DNA of 7,875 bases. Origin: Planctomycetaceae bacterium (GTDB lineage: Bacteria > Planctomycetota > Planctomycetia > Pirellulales > PALSA-1355). The stretch's first letter is position 1; the number at the start of each line of letters is the position of its first letter. Position numbers and translations under genes: made by a program. Shown in pieces: positions 1-6,101 of this stretch. The notes under the pieces are model-generated. The model did not search any database. It was not told the origin of the DNA and saw only the letters and a program-made list of their open reading frames with translations. The DNA is taken from assembly GCA_005773095.1 (NCBI GenBank), contig SXHT01000105.1, forward strand, positions 1 to 7,875, given 5' to 3'.

Positions 1-93
1 AAGACGAGATAAGACGAGATAAGACGAGATAAGACGAGATAAGACGAGATAAGACGAGATAAGACGAGATAAGACGAGATAAGACGAGATAAG
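1..93. repeat. Perfect 10-bp tandem repeat, 9 copies plus 3 bases
   Basis: The unit AAGACGAGAT is repeated nine times without a single mismatch (1-90), followed by a partial copy AAG (91-93). The array touches the left window edge, so its true copy number is unknown. On the + strand each frame meets TAA regularly. On the - strand the unit contains no stop in any frame, and because 10 is not a multiple of 3 all three frames give the same ten-residue repeat (ISSYLVLSRL, permuted). The lack of any divergence between copies points to recent expansion or active homogenisation by slippage. No function can be assigned from the sequence. Confidence 0.97.
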
Positions 94-364
94 CGGCCCA
101 AGGAGAAGCCCTTGGTAAAACCTAGTTCACGGAGCAATCTTGACTCCTCCAAAAAGGCCTCAAGAATCTGCCCCAAGCCTCGATTTCAGGGTAGCGCAGC
201 GTCGCAGCGCGCGGTTGGAGAGATGGTAGCGAATTTGCGTGCAACAAAGTTCGCGACTCCGACGAATCGCACCCCGGAGAAAACAACGGCTCCTACCCGG
301 CAGGCTACATTTTTCCGGGAGATCAGCCAGGTCAAGCGATACCGGCGATACGTAGAGTAAGCCC
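94..364. other. Non-coding stretch upstream of the PilZ gene
   Basis: I see no convincing gene in these 271 bases. The open frames are short, start on weak codons and have no recognisable protein character. A small inverted repeat, CCAAGG (98-103) with CCTTGG (110-115) around a 6-nt loop, lies right beside the tandem array and has no T-tract after it. A TTGACT hexamer (140-145) followed 16 nt later by AAGAAT (162-167) could be a weak promoter for the PilZ gene, but it would leave a leader of nearly 200 nt. No strong ribosome-binding site precedes the PilZ ATG, only a purine patch (AGAG) about nine bases upstream. Confidence 0.5.
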
Positions 365-775
365 ATGCCAGCCAATGCACACGACGGCGCGCCGGCCCAG
401 GATTCGATTCAGCAACTGCTGATCCAGGCCGAGGCAGCGACAAAAAAGGACCCCAGATCGAGAATCCGCATACCTTTTTTCCGACTTGTTTCGATCGAGC
501 TGGATGGCCGCTCCTACTCGGGATTTACTCGTGACATGTGCGTTTCGAGTATCGGATTGCTGCACAACTTGGAATTACCGCTACGCGAAGTGGACGTCAC
601 GATACCCATCGCGACCGATAAGAAGTGCAAAATGCGGGTACGAATCGAGCGGTGTGAGCCTTGTGGCCAGGGGTGGTATATCAGCGGGGGCAAGTTTGTC
701 GGAATCACGCCTGCGGGGGAGCTGGACGACTCCTTGCTGGACGCCATCGTGGCCGGCGTTACTGAGTGCATGTGA
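365..775 (+). CDS. PilZ domain protein (altered c-di-GMP motif)
   Basis: This is a 136-residue soluble protein with no signal peptide or membrane segment, so it is probably cytoplasmic. PilZ domains are beta-barrels that sense cyclic di-GMP through RxxxR and (D/N)xSxxG motifs. Residues 31-35 (RSRIR) fit the first motif at the start of the domain. The stretch TRDMCVSSIGLLH (55-67) aligns with the usual planctomycete form in which DxSxxG is followed by IGLLH. Here the aspartate (D57) is kept, but the serine is replaced by C59 and the glycine by S62. A second stretch (KMRVRIERCEPCGQGWYISGGKF uninterrupted in frame, residues 89-111) is the typical later strand region ending in the 'GGKFV' turn. 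The protein has four cysteines in all, at 59, 88, 97 and 100, with CEPC forming a CxxC pair. The gene stands alone and points towards the minus-strand cluster. Ligand binding is uncertain given the changed motif; assignment to the PilZ fold is an inference from pattern. Confidence 0.75.
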   Translation: MPANAHDGAPAQDSIQQLLIQAEAATKKDPRSRIRIPFFRLVSIELDGRSYSGFTRDMCVSSIGLLHNLELPLREVDVTIPIATDKKCKMRVRIERCEPCGQGWYISGGKFVGITPAGELDDSLLDAIVAGVTECM

Positions 776-796
776 AAGCAGCCACACCAAGTCACG

Positions 797-819
797 AATT
801 AAAAAGCAGCCGCACTGCC
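797..819 (-). terminator. Weak candidate terminator for the minus-strand genes
   Basis: Read on the - strand, GCAG (818-815) and CTGC (809-806) can pair around a 5-nt loop and are followed directly by TTTTT (805-801). It lies about 55 nt past the stop of the cytochrome gene, inside the 98-nt gap between two convergent genes, where a terminator is expected. The stem is only 4 bp, plus one possible G-U pair, so this is a weak call. A second small inverted repeat, CTGCC/GGCAG (815-819 and 827-831), overlaps it and may compete. I see no clear terminator for the + strand PilZ gene in the gap. Confidence 0.2.
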
Positions 820-873
820 AATCGCCGGCAGGTAATGCAAATTGCGACAAGCATGGTTCGAAAGACCCGCTGG

Positions 874-2517
874 TCAATCTTTCCCGATGTGTTCCACCTG
901 CGGCCAGTATTCCTCGAAATTGAACTCAGGGCTGTTGTCTAGATCGTGGCACTTCCGGCAGGACTCGGCGGCGTCTTGATACGGCAGCTTCATGAACTGG
1001 CGTTCCGCGTCGCGCAATGCGGCATCGTCGCCCGTTTCCGCCGCCACATGGGCGCCGCCGGGACCATGGCAGTTCTCGCACTGATTGCCCGCCAGATGGG
1101 GTGTGTTCTTCAGGCTGTCATAGCCGGTCGCATAGGGGAAATACTCTTGCGGATTCCAGCCCGTCGCGTGGCAACTGATGCACTCGGCATCAAACTGCCG
1201 GGGCGGATCGGCGTGCTCGAGCGAGTCGGTGGCGTGATAATGGGGCGATTGGCTCCAAACCTCCCAGGCCTTCGAGTGACATTCCTTGCACGACTCGGCA
1301 CCGACAAAAGCACCTGACCTCGGCACACCTTCTCTCGTGCTCGGATGCGCGACAAACCGCAGATCGAGGCCCGACCAGCCGAGGTCCTGAAGTTGTTCCT
1401 GGTAAGTGGCCATGAGCTGTTTCATCCTGGGCGAGCTTGGAAATCGCGAATCAAGCGCCACCCGCTGGTAGCGAACCGGTTCTTTTTCATCGTCGTAGAG
1501 TCCCAGCACGACGCAGTACATGCCCTTGTGCCCGACTTCGATGAGCATTGCCTTGGCGCCTTCGATGGGTTTGGCAATGTTGGGCGGTTCGTCGCCGCCG
1601 TCGGCCGAGACGACGAAGTCGAAATCGGGGAATTGCTTTGCCAGCTCGATCGATTCGTCGACCGTGGCGTGGGCCAGCAAAATGCGGACGTCGCATTTGG
1701 CCAGTTTGCTGGCAACCTTGGAAAGTGCGTTGGCCGGGGGGGTAAATTCGATCTCGGTGTTATTGATTTGCTCTCGATAGGTGTCGCCCAATATCGCGGT
1801 GACGCCGACCTTGACGCCGTTCTTCTCGATGATTTGCACCTTGGGAGTGAGGTCGAAAAGACTTGCGTTGGCCGAAACAAACAGCGATCGGCCCACGTCG
1901 GGACCGGCAACCGCCGCCGCCACCTCGCCCGCGGACAGCCGAAGATCGTCCGGGCCAAAGCCGGCGGCACGGTAGCCCATGATCTTCAGTGCTTCGGCGG
2001 AAATGGCAAATTGCACTTCGGATTGCTTCCCAAATCGCCGCACCAGATTACCGACATCCAGAGGCACCAACGGCCATCCTGCTTCCTTGAGCTGTTCAAT
2101 CAACGCATGCCGCCGAGCAAGGCCCCCTTTCTGGTTCTCCAGCCCCGCGCAGCCGCACGGCTCCAGATAGCCATCCTGCCGGCCGCTGATGAGGATCGCC
2201 AGCTTGGGCTTCGGCCAGCCGACGAAGTATTCGCCGTTGACCTTCACGGGATCAAACCTGGCTTCGCTGGATGGGCTGCGCTGGGCGGGAGCCGGTTCGG
2301 ATGGCGGAGTTTTTGCGAAAACGCCGTTTTTCTCCCGCAGCGAATGCGGCGCAGGCGCGGGCACCGGGGCCTCGATCGCTGTGGGAACCAGCCTGGCAAC
2401 GGGGACTTCGCTTGACGTTCGCTCCTTGGCGGTCGGACAGCCAGCCGCTACGACCAACGCAACGGCGTACAGACTGACCCCGATTAGAATATTGCCTCGC
2501 ATGGAAGACTCGTGCAT
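874..2517 (-). CDS. Lipoprotein: 5'-nucleotidase-like domain fused to tetrahaem cytochrome c
   Basis: The product is 547 residues from the ATG at 2517, which has AAGGA nine bases upstream. A longer reading from a TTG at 2583 would put 22 polar residues before the signal and is less likely. Residues 1-27 form a lipoprotein signal ending in LVVAAGC, with C27 as the acylated cysteine, so it should be membrane-anchored on the periplasmic side. A proline-rich linker (about 40-85) leads to a domain resembling UshA-type metallophosphatases (about 105-365), recognised by the GYLEPCGC motif (116-123) and the following QKGGLARR. The usual metal ligands are not visible: DxH is replaced by GRQD, and the later GDxxD-like and GNH-like sites read DVGNL and GPDDL. 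The C-terminal part (about 405-547) has four haem-binding motifs, CKECH (410-414), CISCH (446-450), CENCH (480-484) and CRKCH (520-524), as in cytochrome c554-like proteins, with spare histidines in SPHYH, TPHLAG, GAHV and VEHIG available as second axial ligands. It is the last gene of the minus-strand run, 73 nt after the DUF1573 gene. An electron-transfer role is likely; phosphatase activity is doubtful. Confidence 0.85.
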   Translation of the reverse strand: MHESSMRGNILIGVSLYAVALVVAAGCPTAKERTSSEVPVARLVPTAIEAPVPAPAPHSLREKNGVFAKTPPSEPAPAQRSPSSEARFDPVKVNGEYFVGWPKPKLAILISGRQDGYLEPCGCAGLENQKGGLARRHALIEQLKEAGWPLVPLDVGNLVRRFGKQSEVQFAISAEALKIMGYRAAGFGPDDLRLSAGEVAAAVAGPDVGRSLFVSANASLFDLTPKVQIIEKNGVKVGVTAILGDTYREQINNTEIEFTPPANALSKVASKLAKCDVRILLAHATVDESIELAKQFPDFDFVVSADGGDEPPNIAKPIEGAKAMLIEVGHKGMYCVVLGLYDDEKEPVRYQRVALDSRFPSSPRMKQLMATYQEQLQDLGWSGLDLRFVAHPSTREGVPRSGAFVGAESCKECHSKAWEVWSQSPHYHATDSLEHADPPRQFDAECISCHATGWNPQEYFPYATGYDSLKNTPHLAGNQCENCHGPGGAHVAAETGDDAALRDAERQFMKLPYQDAAESCRKCHDLDNSPEFNFEEYWPQVEHIGKD

Positions 2518-2526
2518 ACGGTTCCG

Positions 2527-2531
2527 TCCTT
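2527..2531 (-). promoter_or_regulatory. Ribosome-binding site AAGGA that fixes the cytochrome start
   Basis: Read on the - strand, AAGGA (2531-2527) sits nine bases before the ATG at 2517. The next in-frame ATG (2502) and the upstream TTG (2583) have no comparable site. Choosing 2517 also places a clean lipoprotein signal at the N-terminus. The leader between the DUF1573 stop and this site contains a run of seven T on the - strand (2588-2582), two bases past the stop. I could not find a good stem in front of it, so I do not call it a terminator. Confidence 0.6.
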
Positions 2532-2590
2532 GCGTACTGCGTGTCGCCCAGTCCTGGCTCCGCCTGGTAATTCGGTTGCGCAAAAAAAGT

Positions 2591-3766
2591 TCAATCTTCC
2601 ACCGCGAACCGCACCGGCAATCTCACCTGCCTGGCATCGGGGTGAGTCGTTTCCAACGTGACGCGCGCGAGGTTGCCGAGCTTGGATCCCAAATGATTCA
2701 CACTGGGGCTGCCGGGTGGAATCTCGATCGTCAGCGGATATTGCACCACCGCGCCGTTGTTAATGGTCGATTTCTCACCGATGGTGACTTTCAAAAAGCT
2801 GGGCAAGATTTCCCCGACGGTGAGTTGCACATCGTCGCGGAACGGCCCATGAATTAGCACCAGCACGGTTCGCCGGGCCCCATCCTCACGAGTCACCGAT
2901 CCGATGCGCAGAAAGCCTTCTTCGTCTTTCCAACCTCCACCGACGAACGAGATATCGCTGGTGATCGTGGCCGACACTTCTAATTCCACGGCACGATTAT
3001 CGGGCAGATCGGTGATTAACTTCAGCCTTTGTCTGAACGTGCCCAGCGGCAAGCCTGGTTGAATCGTCACCGACACGAGCTGTCCGCTCTTGGCGCCTTC
3101 TTCTTGAAGCGCCTTGGCGTCCAATGGCATGAACTGCACTTCGACGAACTTCTCCGTCGTCCTATCACTCCACTCGTGCCTGACAACATTCACCGAATCG
3201 GTGATATGGTTCAGCAGCCGGGCGCCAAGCGTACGCGCCTCGTGTACCGACAGCTTGCTGAACACCAACTGCTGCGGCTTCAGCTCGAAGATCGATGTGA
3301 TGCTGCCTGTAACAGACAACTCCACGCGCGGTCGCTGGGGATCATTCGTCAAGATCGTCGCCGATTGGCGGAATTTGGGTGTGGAACCTGCGGCATGGTA
3401 CTGCACGTCAACCTCGACAGTGTCGCCAGGCGCGAGCGTATCTTTGCTGATCTCGGCGATCGTGCACTTCTGGCACGTGGTGCCGCCGGCGTTCAACGTC
3501 AGTGGCGCGGAGCCCACGTTGGTAATCCGAAACTTATGACTCAAACTGGAACCGTTCTCGACCGCGCCAAAATCAAATTCGTCCTGGTCCACGGACACTT
3601 TGGCGACTGCTGCCGACGAAAAAGCGGTGGGGGGCGATTCGTCGGACGACGCCGGCGCGCGGAGCGCATCGGCGCTGGTGGACGAACCATAGCGGGCCAA
3701 AGAAATACCCATGCCTGATGATGCGCCCAGCACGAGCGAAACAGCGGCGACCAGAAATGCACGCAT
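2591..3766 (-). CDS. Secreted DUF1573 (ASH/HYDIN-like) protein
   Basis: The product is 391 residues with an N-terminal hydrophobic signal (about 3-24, MRAFLVAAVSLVLGASSG), followed by a Ser/Ala/Pro-rich stretch to about residue 55. Residues 58-156 match the DUF1573 pattern: EFDFGAVENGSSLSHKF, then ITNVGSAPLTL, then a cysteine pair CQKC (98-101), LAPGDTVEV and TNDPQRP. In many family members the cysteines occur as CxC or CGC after the 'N.G..pL' strand; here they are CxxC. The remaining 235 residues look like two more beta-sandwich segments (about 160-270 and 275-391) without clear motifs. The fold belongs to the immunoglobulin-like ASH group, thought to serve as a binding scaffold; its biochemical role is not known. 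The gene follows the ligase by 85 nt and precedes the cytochrome lipoprotein, and both are exported, so a joint envelope role is a fair inference. The start is the first ATG giving a signal peptide; only a weak GGAAC precedes it. Confidence 0.8.
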   Translation of the reverse strand: MRAFLVAAVSLVLGASSGMGISLARYGSSTSADALRAPASSDESPPTAFSSAAVAKVSVDQDEFDFGAVENGSSLSHKFRITNVGSAPLTLNAGGTTCQKCTIAEISKDTLAPGDTVEVDVQYHAAGSTPKFRQSATILTNDPQRPRVELSVTGSITSIFELKPQQLVFSKLSVHEARTLGARLLNHITDSVNVVRHEWSDRTTEKFVEVQFMPLDAKALQEEGAKSGQLVSVTIQPGLPLGTFRQRLKLITDLPDNRAVELEVSATITSDISFVGGGWKDEEGFLRIGSVTREDGARRTVLVLIHGPFRDDVQLTVGEILPSFLKVTIGEKSTINNGAVVQYPLTIEIPPGSPSVNHLGSKLGNLARVTLETTHPDARQVRLPVRFAVED

Positions 3767-3825
3767 AAACAGTTCCGACCCAAGAATTCAGCCAACCGCG
3801 GAATCGAGCGCGACGATCAATTCTA

Positions 3826-3855
3826 ATTGTAGGTGAAATTTCTTCCCAGAGTCAA
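3826..3855 (-). promoter_or_regulatory. Sigma70-like promoter for the DUF1573-cytochrome pair
   Basis: Read on the - strand, TTGACT (3855-3850) matches the -35 consensus at 5 of 6 bases. TACAAT (3831-3826) matches the -10 consensus at 5 of 6, with an 18-bp spacer. The -35 hexamer overlaps the TGA stop of the upstream ligase gene (3854-3852). A start near 3818-3820 would give a leader of about 50 nt before the DUF1573 ATG at 3766. The surrounding 35 bases are AT-richer than the neighbouring genes, as expected for a promoter. It suggests that the last two genes can be expressed apart from the glycan genes. Confidence 0.5.
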
Positions 3856-6101
3856 CGCGAGCCGGGGCTGTCGAAGGCGACGATGGTTGCCATTTCTTCG
3901 CGAAGATCGTCCGGCAATCGCTTGTCGGCGTGCGGAGTCGCGGCATCCAGCTCCAAGGCCTTGGCCGCCTCGCGCCGTGACGCCTCTTCTCGCCGTGCAT
4001 CCGCCAGGGCCAACGCCAAATCAGCCCGGACCGAGGCATGGTTCGGATACAGGTCAACCGCCCGAGAGAGATGCGCGACCGCTGCCTCGGCATGTTTCGA
4101 CGCATGGGTCTTCTCAAACACTTGCCGCCAGTCGTTGCCGACCGAGCGAAAAGCCGAACTCGAATGCGGCTTGAGCGTCAGAAATTGCGCGCTGGCGCGC
4201 CCAAATTGTTCCAAGGCGCGCTCCCCTTGATGCTCGCGCCAGATCCTGAGCTTGAGCGCGGCGAGTGAATGCCAGGGTTCCGCGGCGAATCGATCAGCCT
4301 CGGCCGCCAACATCAGAGCCTGTTCTTGAAGCAGGGGATCCTTCGCGGAGTTTTCGGCCTCCATGAGTGCGCCTTGAGAGCGAAGGACCGGCGCGTAACC
4401 GGTCAGGTATTGAGAAACCGCAATCGCGGCGCAGACGACACAGGCCACCACGGACGCCCGCTTGCCCGGCAGCGGTCTTGGTGGCTGGGCAAGATTCAGG
4501 CCCAGTCCAAGGAGCAACCAAAACGAGCCCGCCACGGCAGGATACATGATGCCGCCCGCCGCCAACAAATGGACCAGCAGCACCGCCATCCCGATCGTGG
4601 GCAGCGACGGAGACATGGCGCCATCATGGACCCAACTCCGCAGCGCAAGAACTGCCGCGCCTCCGACCAGCAGACCGCCGGCAAGTTTTTCAAACCCCAG
4701 CGGCAGGCCCGCAATCGGCCCGGCGATGAGCGCCACCACAAATCCCAATCCCGCGCCGCCGAAGACCGACCAATCGCTCACGGGGAGAGCCGGCATTGCT
4801 TCAGCCACTGGCGACTTAGCGCGCATCAACGTCGAGCAGGCCACGCCGATGACCAGGCAGAACGCCACAAGCGCGGGTAGTCCTGCTGTGGCTGCGATCT
4901 CAAAAATCCAATTGTGGGGCTCGCGAATTTCTTCGCTGGCTGCCGGCAGTTTGTAGCGCGTGTAGAAATCTTGAAAGTTGCCCGGCCCAACACCCAACAG
5001 GGGCCGATCGCCAATCATGGCCGTTGTCGATTGCCAATACTGCAGGCGATAGCCCAGCGATTTTCCCGCTTCGGTGACTATTTGTGAGTCCAGACCACCG
5101 GCCGTAAAGGCAAGCCCGGCAATCGCAACCATCAGCACAAGACCGCCAAGCATCGGCTTCCAATATCGTGCTGCTCGTCCGGGCAGCGCTGCCGCCAGGA
5201 TGGCCACCACCCCAACGGCGCACGCGACATACGCACTGCGGCTCTTGGTCAGCAACAAGCAACTGCTGACCAAGGCCAGTATCGCCGCGATTGGCACCCG
5301 GCTGAAGAGCCGCTTGCTGTGGGTGAGCCCGGTTGAACCGAGGCGCAGCGCTATTCCCAAAGAGATCACCAGCCACGTCGCCAGATAACCCCCCAGCGAA
5401 TTGGTTAGGGCGAACGTGGCCAGGGGCTCGCTGCTGTTCAAGCGGTTCTCAAATGCGGCGCGTTCCTGCGAGCCTCGCGGATACCACTGACCGGCGGCTC
5501 GCAATACGCCTTCGGGATCTCGAGCGTAATCGGCGCGGTCGGCGGGCATGCCAACGAATACCTGGTAGAGCCCGTATGCGGACAAAACGGCGGCCAGTGC
5601 GATCATCACCACCACCAGTGCTCGGGATTCACGGGCCGTGCGCACCAGTTGACGCACGAGCAAGAAACTGACCGCCATCGCCATGCCTTCCCAGAGCATG
5701 TTGATCGCCGGCCGCGAATTGCCGATCGACGCGCCGCGCAAGGCAGCCAGCGAGTGCAGCACAATGAACAGACCGACGAGCAATTCCAGCCAGCCGAATC
5801 CTCGCGGAAGCCCACCCGCTTTGATCGCGGCCAGTGTTGTACCGAGTGCTGCGAGCAGCCACAACATGCAAAACGGTTGGCCGTCGCCTAGCCATGCGAC
5901 ACCCTCACTCGGTACCAGCGGCCGCGCGACAAAGAGAGCCGTCATTGCCGCCAGCAGCCAGGGGCGAAGCGGAAGCTCGCAACGCTTGAGAAACTCGGAG
6001 CTGGGAACCTGGCACTCGGGGCTCGGGGCTCGCAGCTCGGAAGTGGGAGAGAATCGCTCGTTCGGTTGGCTTGCTTGACGCCGCGCTCTTCGATGTTTCA
6101 T
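3852..6101 (-). CDS. O-antigen ligase/polymerase-like membrane protein with TPR-like tail
   Basis: The product is 749 residues with about 12-14 hydrophobic segments between residues 46 and 566. It resembles the Wzy_C/O-antigen ligase family, which transfers or polymerises undecaprenyl-linked sugars on the periplasmic face. Family marks are the basic site in LLTKSRSAYVA (282-293, candidate R287), LLGVGPGNF (368-376) and EPHNWIFEIAATAGL (394-408), with H396 at the place of the conserved histidine, both in or next to the large periplasmic loop. After the last membrane segment, residues 575-720 are helical and alanine-rich with TPR-like patterns, for example EAAVAHLSRAVDLYPNHASV (672-691). This C-terminal extension is common in planctomycete and some other ligase-like proteins. 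The start ATG overlaps the stop of the WecA-like gene as ATGA, which argues for translational coupling. The first 45 residues are unusual: basic (1-16), then peptide translated from a heptamer DNA repeat. Ligase and polymerase cannot be told apart by sequence alone. Confidence 0.8.
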   Translation of the reverse strand: MKHRRARRQASQPNERFSPTSELRAPSPECQVPSSEFLKRCELPLRPWLLAAMTALFVARPLVPSEGVAWLGDGQPFCMLWLLAALGTTLAAIKAGGLPRGFGWLELLVGLFIVLHSLAALRGASIGNSRPAINMLWEGMAMAVSFLLVRQLVRTARESRALVVVMIALAAVLSAYGLYQVFVGMPADRADYARDPEGVLRAAGQWYPRGSQERAAFENRLNSSEPLATFALTNSLGGYLATWLVISLGIALRLGSTGLTHSKRLFSRVPIAAILALVSSCLLLTKSRSAYVACAVGVVAILAAALPGRAARYWKPMLGGLVLMVAIAGLAFTAGGLDSQIVTEAGKSLGYRLQYWQSTTAMIGDRPLLGVGPGNFQDFYTRYKLPAASEEIREPHNWIFEIAATAGLPALVAFCLVIGVACSTLMRAKSPVAEAMPALPVSDWSVFGGAGLGFVVALIAGPIAGLPLGFEKLAGGLLVGGAAVLALRSWVHDGAMSPSLPTIGMAVLLVHLLAAGGIMYPAVAGSFWLLLGLGLNLAQPPRPLPGKRASVVACVVCAAIAVSQYLTGYAPVLRSQGALMEAENSAKDPLLQEQALMLAAEADRFAAEPWHSLAALKLRIWREHQGERALEQFGRASAQFLTLKPHSSSAFRSVGNDWRQVFEKTHASKHAEAAVAHLSRAVDLYPNHASVRADLALALADARREEASRREAAKALELDAATPHADKRLPDDLREEMATIVAFDSPGSR
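5992..6047. repeat. Degenerate 7-bp minisatellite inside the ligase gene
   Basis: Eight consecutive heptamers fill this stretch on the + strand: AACTCGG, AGCTGGG, AACCTGG, CACTCGG, GGCTCGG, GGCTCGC, AGCTCGG and AAGTGGG. The consensus is close to RRCTCGG. Because three heptamers make 21 bases, the - strand reading gives a heptapeptide repeat in the ligase N-terminus: SELRAPS, PECQVPS, SEF (residues 21-37). The repeat sits between the basic start and the first membrane segment and keeps the frame open. To my knowledge similar 'SEFRVPS' peptides occur in planctomycete protein predictions, but I cannot check this here. Confidence 0.8.
6098..6101 (-). promoter_or_regulatory. ATGA stop-start overlap
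   Basis: On the - strand, ATGA at 6101-6098 contains the ATG of the ligase-like gene and the TGA of the WecA-like gene. Such 4-nt overlaps usually mean that translation of the second gene depends on ribosomes finishing the first. A GGAAAG patch about 10 nt upstream, inside the end of the WecA-like gene, could serve as a weak ribosome-binding site. The overlap is the main reason to keep the 6101 start despite the odd N-terminus that follows. Confidence 0.7.

Noticed and set aside
1..93. CRISPR array
   Set aside because: The copies are head-to-tail with no spacers and the unit is only 10 bp.
140..167. TTGACT/AAGAAT as a promoter for the PilZ gene
   Set aside because: The -10 match is only 4 of 6, the spacer is 16 bp and the leader would be nearly 200 nt; too weak to list as a feature.
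112..360. 82-codon + strand open frame upstream of the PilZ gene
   Set aside because: It starts on TTG without a ribosome-binding site, has a composition unlike a folded protein (many Arg, Thr and Ser) and shows no motif.
1345..2415. Long + strand open frame of 356 codons
   Set aside because: It lies fully antisense to the cytochrome lipoprotein, which has a signal, domain motifs and four haem sites. The antisense product has no recognisable domain and a composition typical of a mirrored GC-rich gene.
2582..2588. Run of seven T on the - strand just after the DUF1573 stop, as a terminator
   Set aside because: No stable stem lies directly before it, and termination here would cut off the cytochrome gene, which appears to be in the same operon.
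4269..4880. 203-codon + strand open frame opposite the ligase gene
   Set aside because: It is a shadow of the membrane protein: very rich in Arg, Gln and His, with no hydrophobic core or motif.
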